Below, piece after piece: positions 11,314 through 23,578 of a DNA stretch of 64,000 nucleotides (positions within the stretch are counted from its first letter, which is position 1; each line of letters starts with the position of its first letter). The DNA lies in assembly GCA_948099385.1 (NCBI GenBank), contig CANUEZ040000156.1, positions 9,011,501 to 9,075,500 on the forward strand. The letters run 5' to 3'. Position numbers and translations under genes: made by a program. This stretch comes from Fasciola hepatica (taxonomy: Eukaryota; Platyhelminthes; Trematoda; Plagiorchiida; Fasciolidae). The notes below the pieces were generated by a model that had not been told where the DNA came from, searched no databases, and saw nothing but the letters and a program-made list of their open reading frames with translations.

Positions 11314-13157
11314 CGCAAGTTAATGCACATCCCGTTCCGACTCTGTAATGCAGCGCAAACCTTTCAAAGGTGTACGCGTGAAGCAACAGGACTCTTCTAA
11401 TTGTTTTTTGTTTGATGATATGTGTGTTACATCTTATCCGCAAATGAGCACTGGACACATAGAAGCATTTGTCGAGTGCCTTCCAGATGGCTTACCCATG
11501 AATATTCCTAGATGCGCACTGGATTTCATATTCGTTCACTAGGACATGGTATTTCAACTTCCATGACAGACATCCTGCCAGAAACGATGGCCGCTATAAG
11601 CTGCTATTTGTAGCTTACACTTACCAGCACCTATGCTAATTTGCCGACCTAAGCAGCATATACTGCCGGTTCATGCTCCGTGTGCCCCGAAAAATTTGAT
11701 CCCTTACAGACCATTTTTCTAAATGTAAACCCGCAGTTATGCTTCTCGGTGCGAAATTACCATCGTATGTTTCGATCCTCGAAACTATCGTCAAGATGGC
11801 CCTCACCACACATCCCGATGTTTCGGCTTCTCCGGGATTGAGGGCAATACTACCAGCACGAATGCTGAATCAGTGCTACAGTTAATCTCTCCCCGCTAGT
11901 GGCAACTGACAACCATTTTCTATAGGTGTCTTCAACCGACATAGCTAATCCTGCAGAGAACAACATAATATTTCTTAGCGGCGCAATCTCAACGGTCAAC
12001 TATTCATAGTGTTCACGAACCATGAACCTTTGGTGCATATGATCCAGTCAGCTTCTGGTAGACAATGCCGACACCAGATTCACCACAAAGCTTTGTCTCA
12101 CGGTTGATAGTGGTCAGCTGATACTTTCATGGGGTGCACGTTCTCCTATCAGACGCAATCTTATGCGTCCATTATATCGACAACTCACAACCGACGAGCA
12201 TGAATGAGACCGAAATCGCCGCAGCTCGATCTACGAATCCTAAGGTGGGATATCTCAACAATAGCGGATCCCTCAATCTGGCTACATTATGACTCCTGTT
12301 TTCTAAGATATGTTTCATATACTTCGATTCAAATGTTCACCTGGCTGACAGTTCCTGCCCCAAATTTGTGGCTAATTTTTTTCAATCCCCACAACTGATC
12401 ATGCACTGAGGCTACTGCCCAAGTAGAACTGATCACCGGGTATTATTTGTAAACACATGCAAGTACATACCCGAACATCCCTCCATTTCCAACGCATGAA
12501 AATGCCGCGACCACATATAAGCCACTTTTTCCATACTGGACGGTTACATCTCATGCTTATTAAGGAAGATGACAAAGACTGTTCTTCACTCGTTGGGTGG
12601 GTCAGTTTATGGCCTTGCTAACGTAACCCCAGAACACGGCAGTAGTTTCGGTGGAGTATCTCACAAACTGCTAAACGTTTGCTTGCAGACATAACTGGAG
12701 CTTTGATTATAATCACTAGACAAACATGCTGCTGAAGAGATACTATCACCAATCGGGTCCTATTATTAGTGCTCAACATAATACAATCCCGAATGAAGGA
12801 CTGTATTCCTACTAATTCTGTTAGTGCTGGTCAGCACAGCTAAGCTGGAGATGTGTGTTGTGCCAGTGTAGCTGATTTATAAATGCACGCAACAACGTCC
12901 ACGTTAGTTGGTTTCCCACCTAATACCTGTGACCTTTGAGTACGAGAATAACGAATAACTTTTATGAAACCAGATGCAAACTCTAATTCTCAAACCACCA
13001 CGAGATCAACACCACATGAAGTACGTACCTACAACTAAAGCATCCACCATCCATACTGGTATTGTCGAAACTGATGCGTACATCTGTTCGATGAGCGGGT
13101 TTTGAACCTACATGACAGTATTACTGCAGAACTGTATGGGATCATAACCATCAAATA

Positions 13158-13427
13158 GTGGCTACTTTTAAGTGCAAAGCCCTTTGTGGTCCGCTAGAAT
13201 GCGGTGAAAATGTATGCCTAAAACTCATGGGAAACATTTTTTGCCACTACCAGTGGGCCACAACTGTGATGGAATATGAACCACTCAGGGAAATGGAACA
13301 AAATTACTTCGCATCATATCAACCAAAAATCGTTAGGAACTCCATGATCGCACACGGCATCAGACATTTGGTTTTCCTACAATCTTTGAAGTCCGATTGG
13401 CAAAGAATCCATTTTGTTGATGGTTGA
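13158..13427 (+). CDS. Unrecognised 89-codon frame, identical in copies A and B
   Basis: The frame begins MATFKCKALCGPLECG and has six cysteines in its first 40 residues, then a region rich in Met, Glu, Tyr and Gln (WATTVMEYEPLREMEQNY). No signal peptide or membrane segment is visible. It is identical at every base in copy B (28670-28939). The identity extends well beyond the frame (12968-13766), so it reflects recent conversion or duplication rather than selection on this protein. No family is recognised. Confidence 0.25.
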   Translation: MATFKCKALCGPLECGENVCLKLMGNIFCHYQWATTVMEYEPLREMEQNYFASYQPKIVRNSMIAHGIRHLVFLQSLKSDWQRIHFVDG

Positions 13428-16169
13428 ATAATTATTTATGTTTTACGTCATAATTTGTCACACTCTTGCCTCCAAGTCCAGTATGTAGGTAGCTCTTTCG
13501 CTAGTCTCTCTAGAGCAGACGAGCTGGTACGACCGTATTTATAACTACACTATTCGAGCGTAACTGCATGAGTTAGACTTGAAGGTAGCGAGTGTTTTCA
13601 TAAGTATTACAGTGAATGATGGACAGACGAAGCGTTTCTCATGATGTTATCTACAAACCTCTCGGGAAACAAAGCGTGAAGCTTTATCCGGCAAGCTATT
13701 GACTACTCAGTTGATGACTCTTCGTTAGATTAGGGGAATCTTTCAATCAAAACGGTGGGGATTTCCACATCATCCGAGGCGTCTCAAACTGAAGTCCACG
13801 AAAAGAGCTGAACGTGTTTTACTCCCTGCTCAAACAATGATGTTCGTTGGCATGATATATCGACTTTTGGCAGGATACTTTTTTCGAGGGGAATTCTTGT
13901 ACTAAAAGGTTTCTCCGAGTCTTCTACGGTTCATCATATATCAAACACTCATACGAGAGACAAACCAAACGCCAAAATTACGTTTCTCGCGATTTGAATT
14001 CCCTGACGAAACCTTCACATGCCCTCATTTTTTGGGCTTGTATGCAGCCGTCACATCATGTGATACTGGCAAAATTTGAAGGAGGAATCGGACGAAATAC
14101 CATTCTCGAATAATACAAATGCAATTGTTCCAGCGTGCCGGACTCAGTTTATCCACCGCTGAACTACAAACACTCAATGACCAAGAATTTCAACGCACCA
14201 CCCACGGAAATACCACAGCAAAATCCAAAAATCACGACTGTATTGTTGAAACCTAGGTGCAAGTCAATCCAGAAATTATTCAGTCTGTGTTTGGCTGCTG
14301 GTCAGAATCTTCAATATTTTGTTCACATTTCAATACCAGCGTATCTTCCGTCTTGTTCATATATTCTAATGCAATAAACCACTTCTTTCCTGTAACCGAA
14401 TGCACATATAGCTTTGTCAGAACCAGGTGTAGTGTGTACGATCGATATTGGTCCATTGCTGTGACACTAGCCGAATGTTTAATTGCCGCCTACTCTGAGT
14501 CATTGGATTTCAGGGGCTCAAAGATTTTACCCAAGTTATTCACTTCAAACTATCAAATTGAATCGTGAGGTGAAGCTATAATTCACATTTTACCTGGCAT
14601 TGTGAGTTCTGTCTAGAAAATACCAACGCCATGGACTCTGTCAGTTATTTTTATTTTTGTAAACACAACGTAATATTTCCTTTCATTATCTTCGCCAACC
14701 TAATTCAACATAGCTTTCAGATTGTTTATAGGAGATAATTGGGAAAAACGTACATAACGCCAATACCTCATAGCATTTGTCTTCTCGTATTACTAACTCG
14801 ACGTAAGATAAGTTGAATTCGTTCATCGGCTGCATCTGTAATACCCTTCCTATTATTCTACGTTCAACGTGATGGTGATCAACCTGAGTTGCTTGCACCA
14901 GAGATTCTACAAGAAGCTCTCTGACTGTGCGTTCTCTTTTTTTCCATTGAACACTGCAAATTAAATAGGATTACAAATACTTCACGGAAAACTAGTAAAA
15001 CACGTGAGTTGAAGATACATCAAATGTCTTTGCTTTGCCATCTTCTAGAAGGGGTAGAACCAATTCAGCCCACCGAGCCCCGATAGCCACGTATAACGAC
15101 GATTAGAGCAGTATGTCTTTAGATCCGGAGTGTTCTGACAATGTTGTCTGGGGCCATATGTGGAATAATAATAGCTTGTTGGAACACCCAGCGTCATTTC
15201 ACAATCACATTGCTTCATCTGAATTCGTGCAAAATTATACATCCATTGTGTTCCCGTTTGCGCAGAACGTATTATTTTAGGTTTATTTTGTACCGAACTT
15301 GGGAGAAATTATTACTCGAAATTGAGATAAATTATGATTCAAATGGGTCGGACCATATGAAACAAAACAAATAATCCATCTGGCGTACTTGATTGAATGG
15401 TGAACACTGACTAATTTGAACGAAAATGACTGAGTTTATAAGTAAATTATGGATTTAGGGTAAATAAAAGCTTTAACCTAACTAAGCTTCGATATTGAAA
15501 AACACATTGTGTATGATCCTTATATTCTTCGTTGTTGAGTGGTCATAATTGTGACTCATGAACTCAAACACCTTGAATAGTTTTGGTAAATAGTTTCATA
15601 TGGGTACATTCTGAATTAGAACGTATATGTTGCTCTCTGTTGCCACCAGGTATAAAATTCCGAATAGAACTGACTCGTCTTTCCATTGGTGTCTGATTTT
15701 CATTAGTAGTATGCGCAGTTCAATTTATCTATATTGCTGAGAGAATAAAATTAGCTTTATCATTCGTATGAGACCAGGATGTGTGTAGTTTTTCGTGGCT
15801 GATGTTAAACTCAGTTTTTCATTGTGGATGACCACAATCAAAAAGATCTGCGATAGATATTGGGTTAGCCACTGATCTGAAGAAAATGGAATGAAAAATC
15901 TTCGGATTGGTTTCGGCTGTGCCACTTTATGGAGTTTATTTGTTTACTTGGTTGTGAATGAAGAGTAAACACGGGTTGCCTTACTAGTTCCACATCGAGC
16001 TGAATGTAGCGATCTTCAATATTTTCATGACCAGGGAACCATACATCAACGTAATCAACTGCCCCTTTGAGAACCATTCAGTGGACCGCTGTATTGATTC
16101 CTTGTTGGCGAAGAAAAACCCGTGTGCTTGAAATTTGTTTGCTAAGGGCATACCCTATATAAGGCTGTA

Positions 16170-16367
16170 ATGGCTCGTTGTTTCGGCAACTCACCAGAAG
16201 AGAGTGCGTGGCACAAATTAGCGCTGGTGAACAAAATAACAACTACCCAATTTTCAAAGTACATCATTCACTATATGCTGTACACCAAGTATTCTACAAT
16301 TCAGATAAACTGGAACAGCTTAATTGCTATTCAGAATAGTTCTTTTAAAAATCAATACAGTTCATAA
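16170..16367 (+). other. Small shared frame, copies A and B, unassigned
   Basis: The start of this 65-codon frame (cysteine at residue 4, then GNSPEESAWHKLALVNKI) is matched almost residue for residue at 31653-31838 in copy B. No family is recognised. The frame probably survives by chance in a conserved non-coding stretch. Confidence 0.15.
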
Positions 16368-17819
16368 TTCTGTTTAGAACGAGAATAAAATCTAGCCATA
16401 TTTTGATTTGCTGATTCGCTTTTGCGCATAAATTCACCTGTGTTGTACAATACTGACCACATATGGGGTCACCACGGAACTGTGTACTATATCCTTCTTA
16501 ACCAAATCGTTTTTCACATATCATCCTTATTTTGTGCCCTAATGTCACGATCGGTTTGATATTTGATTATTTTATTGCTGTATTGTGGAACTAACGACTG
16601 CACGGGATTCACAATGAAATGGAATGAGCCATTTTTGTTAGCCTACTCCCCTATTCCCAAGACCCAATGTGAGACGATTTTCTTGCTGACCTTTTTTGGT
16701 TGACGGGACATAACCCTGAGCTTAACGCTGCTGATTCCTTCCCGTTATTTCCAATGAGCACATTATGATAACACCGGTTGGCGAAGAAGCTCGTTTTTAG
16801 GGATTCATACTCATGTATTTACGTCTATACGTCTGTCCCAACATAATGACTGCGGATCAGTAGTCATCAAAAAAGCGATTCTCGGATCAATGCACACTCA
16901 AGCATCAGAGAGTTCGTGCACAGCCGTATGCTAGTCATCCAGTTCAACTGACCGGATTTGTCGACGACGGTCATTTCCACTGCAAGCGTGACTAATGAGA
17001 CGAGCTTATCAGCTCAGGTAAATAAGTGCCTGTCCACTACGCAGTTTGAGAGGGATACACATTCGTTTCTTCTTACCGAGGCCTGTGCAAGACCTCTGCA
17101 ACGGTACTCATGGATTGACAGCCACTTCTCAAAAATCCTGCACATTTTTCACACGAGGCTTGATTGACCTCATGCAGTACAGTGTGTTCATTGGGAACGG
17201 GTGCAGCCTCGGAGATTCGAATTTCGAATATCACTGCTAAATACAATAACGGTAGTTAAATTTTGTATTCTTCTGAATTCTCGCGAGAAAAATTGCGTGG
17301 TATTGTCCGCTTGAGAAATAGGTGAACGACATCAAATTTAGCAAATTATACATTTAAACGTGCTTTTTTCAAACCCAAAGTGATCGGATATTGCTATCTG
17401 CGCCACTCGAATGAACCGTCAGTGGTAAAATTGTTCATTATGAATTAACGGGCCATGTCGGTCAATCTAGTATGACCTTGCATAGAAAATCCAAGTTGGA
17501 TAGCGACTTATGTAGTTTTAGACCAGCGGTGTGACATCCATCGGCAAAGTGTGTATCGCTAACCCGTCTGTGGTTTATTCTCGTACATTCACTTTGGTCT
17601 CCTGAATGTTAGATTATTCAATGAATCTAGTTAAATTGGAACAGCCAATAAAGGTTATTGGATTGGAGCTGTTCTGATTGCTACTTCTCAGCAACAAACT
17701 TACTAAGAAAGAAGACTTGTCGGTTGTCATTTTATGTAGTCATATTTTCCTGCCTGCCTATGACCACTAATCATATGAACCTCGTGGAAGCCTTATACAC
17801 AGTAATATTCCCGTTCAAT

Positions 17820-18168
17820 TCGCCATTACACAATACCGTCGATTTTGTACTGGACGTATTGAGTAGACTAGCTGCGCCAACAGTAACCTTTGAACTAATT
17901 CTCAGTTCTTCATCTTCTTCGGAGACATCGCGTCGGCGGACTCGTTCCAAATGATGTCGCCCTCCGGGTGAATAAGTTCTAATGGACCGTCGCACATTCA
18001 ACGGTGTGTTACGGCTACTACCGCCGCCTGTCCCGATTGCAGTAATCACAGTGGAAGATGCCTTAGTGGACGTGGATGGTGGCGGTGAAGCGGGAGGAAC
18101 GTCGTTGTAATTGTTGCCGTTGTTGCTATATAAGGGAGTCCCACGACCCAGTGGAATATCACTATCCA
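17820..18168 (-). pseudogene. Coding-like insert present only in copy A
   Basis: Copies B and C read straight through here with about 16 bases (a ggtggggctctc stretch). Copy A has about 350 bp instead. The insert is more GC-rich than its surroundings and is open on the minus strand for its whole length, within a 139-codon frame at 17771-18190. The predicted peptide is low-complexity and Ser/Thr/Pro/Gly-rich, with a PPASPPPSTSTK stretch, a GTGGGSS stretch, a basic RSIRTYSPGGRHHLERVRRR block and an acidic SEEDEEL block. This composition suggests the disordered N-terminal part of a nuclear or regulatory host protein. No canonical splice sites flank it, so I read it as a captured exon or cDNA fragment. 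The source gene is not recognised. Confidence 0.5.
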
Positions 18169-18341
18169 TCCTCTTTCTTTTATCCATCATATGAACTGTC
18201 TACTTACCGACCCAAGGCCAATGTCGCTCTTCCCGTAATAAATTGTCCCAACACGGCCGGTTCATTCAATATGAATGAGTTTATATTGACTTTTACTAGT
18301 CTACTCGATTTGCGTAGATAGCTATATCCGATCGCTTTGTA

Positions 18342-18653
18342 GTGAAAAAAGCACCTTCGAATGTATATGTTTGGAAATTCTGGTGTCGTTCGCCGATTTT
18401 TCAAGCAGACCGTGCCAAGCAATTTTTCTCGAGAGTACTCAGAAAAATTCAAAATCTAACTACTGCTACTGTTCGTAGCAGTATTATTAGAAATTCGAAT
18501 CTCCAGGGCTCTACCTGTTTCCAAAGAGAACGTACAGCAAGCATGCCAAAATTCACCAGCGTATTGCAAATTTTTAATTGTATATTTTGCGAAACGTTCA
18601 TCCGAAAATGTGTTCACCGTCTTTTGGAAGACAAAATATTACGAATTGGATAG
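18342..18653 (+). CDS. Shared unrecognised frame, copy A
   Basis: A 103-codon plus-strand frame matched by a longer frame in copy C (38559-38957) and, with breaks, in copy B near 33540-33760. Shared blocks include FFSRVLRKIQNLT and RNSNLQG.TC.QRE followed by IFNCIFCETF.RKCV. No domain is recognised. Copy A ends early where C continues for some 30 more residues. It is probably fossil transposon DNA. Confidence 0.2.
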   Translation: MKKAPSNVYVWKFWCRSPIFQADRAKQFFSRVLRKIQNLTTATVRSSIIRNSNLQGSTCFQRERTASMPKFTSVLQIFNCIFCETFIRKCVHRLLEDKILRIG

Positions 18654-19859
18654 TTTAAAAAAGGACCCTATCACCGAAATCGTTGGAGCTCGATTGTTTG
18701 CCTTATTGTTTTCAGAAGAGGTTTATATCATTTTGCTATCACGATACAGGAGCTAGTTCGGTAGTTTTGGAAGTGGGAGAAACACATGTGACAATACTTG
18801 TTTGGAATTTTCATCGAACTTAACATATGTAACAAAATATGTCTATGAGTATGGCCTCAAATTTGGTTAGATAATTTTATTAGGCATAATGTCAGTAGAA
18901 ATTGTGAATCTCAGGCTGAACCGGAATTAGTAATAAAATATGAAGTTTAGAACAATCATGAGTGTAGAAGATGATTTTTTCAGGAGTAAGAAAATAAATG
19001 AGGTTAATAGAACCTGGGTCGAATCTGTTCCATACATTCAACAATAACCTCTGACTTACCTTTGAACAGACATTATCAACCAATCCGTGACTGAGCTGTG
19101 CAAATCTTATAATAGATTGTACAATGCTTTCTCGCTCGAATATGACGTATTTGCATGCAACTCTCGTCAAATTTTTCCCCTTAAGGTACAAGACAGGACG
19201 CCTGTGAAGTACAAGTTCTACATCCCCCTACTAAAGGACATGTGTAAAACTCGTTTCATACAGCTCCGGAAGATGAAACATACCTGACGATGTCTTTCTT
19301 GTACTTTCAGTGTGTAATGAGAATGAAAGAGTTTTGAAATCATAAAAATCACCGCTGTTGTTGTTTACAAAACATTATTCAGACTAGTTTATTATTACCA
19401 GTTAGAACTCAAGGAGAAAGAACATTCTCAGTGAAAAAAATTGGTATTTAATATGAACATCGAGTGTGACCAAATTTTCCTGAGTGCAGATATGTTCACA
19501 ACGAGATGAATCTGAGTTTCTGTCACCCACTAGTTAAAAACCTATATTTTAATAAGTCGGTTCGTGAATATTCACATGTCCAAATAGTTCTATACCGAGT
19601 CGAATTCGCAGCGTTATATACCAAGGCTGTTATCGATTTGTTCTCATTTCCCTGTGATTTGCTGTGAATTCGATATATCTTTCGTTCACTTATATTCGTA
19701 GATTAAACACAGGAAGCACATTTCTTGCATCGTATTCTGTCGCAATCAATCACATTTTCTGGTAGACAGACGTCCACATTTCAGTTAATATGGTTTTGCA
19801 CTTGGAAACTGACCAAATCCACGGAAAGGAAAAATGACTACATATCAAAGTGACCAACA

Positions 19860-21080
19860 AACTCTGTCGATACTCGTGTCTGTTTCATGAGGATTTGGGC
19901 CAGATGTGAAACAGTTGGGTGCTTTTAGATGTTTTTATGAGAGGGTATGCATCAATTGGAGGAACGTGTAGGAGCGAGAGAGCTACATCTGGATAGATCA
20001 CTGTGGAAAGGGTACGTGCTGTCTGCAAAGGATTTGGTGAGCAAACGTTTCTCATGCGGCCAGGTGCAGTTTGCATAGTCAGCAGAGAATTTAGTTAGAA
20101 GGATGAAAAATGCCCGACTGAAAATAGAAAAAACTTGACAAAATATTTTAGAACCTTCTTTCAATATGCTCGAAAAAATCACAGGGGAACAGCAAAGTAG
20201 AATAGGAAAAACACATTGATAAACAAAAAGGAATTAACACTCTGCCTGTTGAAGTGCCCACAATTTCGCGGTTGGTAAGACGGACGACGTAGTTTTGTCA
20301 CACAGTGCGAAATATGAGATGACCACTTCACATTTGCATTGAAAGTGATTTCCAAGTATCGGACTGGACCAAGTTTAGCTAGTGGTTCTGTGAAAATGAT
20401 ACATGGATCAAAGGGACAAGCCGATCGATAAAAGGGGTAATATGTTTTGGAGCATTTGGGCATTTAAAATTAAACCGTATAGAACAAAAAAATCGTTTTT
20501 ATTGGACAGATTACTGGAAAAGTTATTGAAGTTCTGGGTTACAGGAACAGCTTGCCAAAAGTCCACATTATCGGCATATTTAAACTAATGTGCGGGAGAA
20601 TTGGATAAAATATCACTATCGTAGGTGGAGAATTAATAGTGGAAAATCACAGTTGTTTGAGTAACTCTTGAATTTTTCACCAAAGGTTTAATTTTTTTTA
20701 AACCAGTCTTGTGCACTGAGTTCTGTTGGTAAATTTATCGGGCAACCATAGCAGTATGGTTACGGGATAGCCGAGAGCTTCCAGTTTACGGCGGAGGTGG
20801 GACGGAGGTGGGCAATTTGTAAGGAGTCGTTGGGAAATTTGTGGAAGGATTGAGACATTTAGGAATGGCATGCTTTGCAACTTCACTATAAGCTGAGGTT
20901 AGGTTAATGGGATCAAATTGTTTAACTGTTATACCATAATCACAAGAATTGGGTATAGGGACAAGGGTGACCGGTCTCCAGCAGCCTAGAATAGAATACG
21001 AGCAAAGAGATTTGCTGAAGAGGAAAATAAATATATTAGTCAGGGCAACAGCACCGTGTCTCAAAAGTTATGACAATAGG
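19860..21080 (-). pseudogene. Non-LTR (CR1/Jockey-like) reverse transcriptase remnant, copy A
   Basis: Minus-strand frames together spell a broken LINE reverse transcriptase. Near 20970 a SLCSYSILGCWRPVTLVPIPNS block matches the finger region (S..CW..  ..PIPK). It is followed by a PINLTSAY block. A LEALGYPVTILLWLPDKFTNRTQ block matches the W..D.L.NR.Q segment. FKYADNVDFWQ at 20554-20584 is the motif C box, with ADN instead of the catalytic ADD. VRYLEITFNANVKWSSHISH near 20300-20370 is the thumb. Compared with copy C, about 155 bp around motif A are missing between the PINLTS and GYP blocks. Further upstream sequence to 22249 should hold the endonuclease but is too decayed to confirm. The element is dead. 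Confidence 0.75.
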
Positions 21081-21389
21081 ACATTAAGACCAATACTTGA
21101 GTTTATATTGGAAGTAAGAAGAAGCTCAAATTCTTCTTCCGTAGAGAAAATGTTGTGTGTTCGTCATCTTGTGGAATAAAATGAAATCGTAGTGGTAAAT
21201 GGTGGGTGGATGAATGCACCGTTTATACTATCAACGCATGCAGCCAATTTCGCTTGCGTCGATTTCTCTCCACACAGAAGCCGAATGTCTTGCCATAGTA
21301 GTTTACTGTTATGGCTATATAGAAGTTGACCCGCACACAGTTAGTCAATGTTTTTAAGTTCACAAGTGAGATTCCCATTTTAGAGATTT

Positions 21390-22249
21390 GTCTTGTCAAT
21401 CTATACAGTGAACGGTAAATAGTTTTTCGATGTTAAGAGAGAAGGTTATATATATGAAATTGCAGAACCTCTCTCCTCCATACTGATTACCAGAGTCAGG
21501 ACTTATAGTTCGAAAAAAGCAATAAGGTACTGAATGAATCCGAAATTCTGTAATAGATACAAGATAACTGGGCTTCATAGATCGGTTCAGGACTACCTTT
21601 ATCCGCTTCAATAAGTGTTTTAATTGAGTGAGTTTGACTCATTTCGAAATATGTGGGGCGCCTGTTATTCTTCCGAGGTAGTTATTTGCTTCTGATGTGC
21701 CGGCAGCTAGTCATGATCATCTACCCGGAAAGTGCCACATCACTTACCATGTTTTTTCGCTGAAAGCATTGAATTCAGTTATAAATTGGCTGACCTATTT
21801 TCATCCAAAGATGCATTCCTATTATACTCCATCGTTCTTCGGTAAATTGTATTTGCCTTTTAAATGTTATTCCATTGAAAATGTGCGTGAACTTGTGTTC
21901 GATAACGGTACATTTTAACCTACTCCAGCACATTTCAGTTACAATTGAACGCAAACAGTTATCTCCGATCATTACTCACCCTCATATTCCAAAATATTAT
22001 TGGGTCATCTTCGTCATTTATCGAGGCAAAGTATTTCTCAATTTCCATCGATAATGATTTTCATGAGGAATCTTGTATTTGGGATACTAGAGAGATAAAA
22101 TACAGATATGAACCGCTTTAGTTTTTGTTTTTAATTTACACAACACTGCTTATGAAAATAAAAGAAAACCCTAAATGTGCACGTACGGTATTGAAAAGGT
22201 GGACTATGACACTGAGCCATGTATGTACACGTAAAAATCATTAGCGAAC
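21390..22249 (-). pseudogene. Upstream part of the LINE, possible endonuclease region, copy A
   Basis: This DNA lies upstream (minus-strand sense) of the reverse transcriptase, is shared with copy C (41700-42547) and ends at the common boundary ttagcgaa. One frame (21396-21611) includes SVPYCFFRTISPDSGN then YGGE, faintly like the 'R.D....GGG' block of APE endonucleases. That is suggestive only. Copy B lacks about 540 bp of this stretch. Confidence 0.3.
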
Positions 22250-22277
22250 TATACACTATACTATACACTATATAGTG
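22249..22277. repeat. Short actata repeat at the right boundary of copy A
   Basis: Right after the shared end of copies A and C, the sequence tatacactatac is repeated and runs into a self-complementary cactatatagtg. It is absent after the equivalent boundary in copy C (42547). Confidence 0.6.
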
Positions 22278-23578
22278 GTGTTGGTTTCTTGGCTACAGGA
22301 ATATGCAAATGTCGACGAACCTTCCTCCAGGAACGTCATCAATTGGCGAAACATGAGCTGCAAGCCCTGTCACCTTGAGTGATGTCCAATCTGCCCAGTT
22401 TAAATAGGTGCACTGTGGAAAGCGTGGCGTAATCCCCTCTTCAGTAGTAAGACTGTTCAGGATGGATTCAAAGCTACTTCCGAGAAACAAAAAATACCAC
22501 TGCTTGTCACTTGGCCTACAAGCTGTCCGTGATTTTTCACATCACTTGAGTTCATACTACAACCGTTGAGCCATTTACTCGAGCGATTATCAGCGGCATC
22601 AGTAGGACACCAAAACTGTTTCCAAAATGTGTATTTCTCTGGTGCTTCCTTCTACTGCGGGCAGCATCTCACAGTATTCCATGGCCTCTTCGGTCTCTCC
22701 ACCAAAGCAGCGATGAGTCAGATAACTCTGTCGTTCTCTATCTTGCTGTGAGCTCCTAGCCACATCTACTGAGATGCAGATGAATATTATATGTACTCAT
22801 TTGGGATACCATCTACCTAAACCATATCAACAGGCGGTAACAATGGCGAAAGTTGTGTGATCGCTTTTTGATCCACAATTTATAATGCAGTGTGACTAGC
22901 TGTTGCTTGACATTCAACGTACTCTCTAACCGAGCCCAATTTGTGTTCATGCACTATGTATGGCTGTGCGGAAGGAAATCTGCTTACTGAATATATTTAC
23001 TGTATGTGGAATTTTCGGTGGGAAGATGTTCAGGCTTACCTCACAAGCCTGAGAGTAGTTCGATGGCTCGGGTACAGACGGCCAATACCGTGTCCTACTC
23101 AGTATTGTGGACGGAATTTATCCAAAGGAATCCTGGCTGAGAAAATGAATTTCGCATTGATAAATTCAACCAGCCAAATTCAAGTGCTATACGGCACGCC
23201 TGGAGCCTAGAGTGGTACCAAAACTACTCGAAATTTTAGACGACGAAATTAAAACCAAGGAAGGCTTTGCATGTGGCACTTTGTGAGATTGATAACGAAT
23301 GGTACAGACTCCAGTCCGTGGAGTCCGTTGAGTAGTTCGCCGGACAGTAAATATCCTAGGAACGCATGAAACAATTACCGACAATCGAAAATCAACGAAC
23401 CAGTTCAACTAGCGACAGTGCGGACAATCTAACAAGGCGAACTGTTTTAACAGAAGCTGAAAATAAATCTAACCACACGCTGGCCAATAAGAAGTGGGGG
23501 TAGGTAATGCTGTCGGCCTAGCAAAGCCGAACAGGGTCCCACAGGAAAAACGCTATAATCCATGGCGTATGAGTCTAA
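22278..23578. other. Spacer between copies A and B, unassigned
   Basis: This 1.3-kb stretch is present once in the window. Plus-strand frames at 22566-22751 and 22941-23210 are cysteine- and tryptophan-containing, and the GC content is a little higher than in the flanks. It may be a decayed retroelement or coding fragment, but no motif is secure. It ends where copy B begins (aataaataaaaatggacttcgtg). Confidence 0.35.

Larger units (their letters stand above)
8193..22249. repeat. 14-kb duplicated unit, copy A
   Basis: From about 8193 (aataaatgaaactagacttcgtg) this DNA runs collinear with 23579-36960 (copy B). Its right part (from about 17380) is also collinear with 37888-42547 (copy C). Offsets drift from about 15.56 kb to 15.50 kb, so small insertions and deletions separate the copies. 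Copies A and C end at the same point, ttagcgaa at 22249 and 42547, which suggests a genuine element or unit boundary there. No terminal inverted or long terminal repeat was seen at the ends. The unit contains conserved small frames (10219-10446, 10598-10909, 13158-13427) and a minus-strand LINE reverse transcriptase (about 19860-21080). Unlike B and C, copy A carries an insert of about 350 bp at 17820-18168. Confidence 0.85.

Noticed and set aside
22566..23400. Ty3/gypsy pol remnant in the A-B spacer
   Set aside because: No protease, RT, RNase H or integrase motif could be read with confidence.
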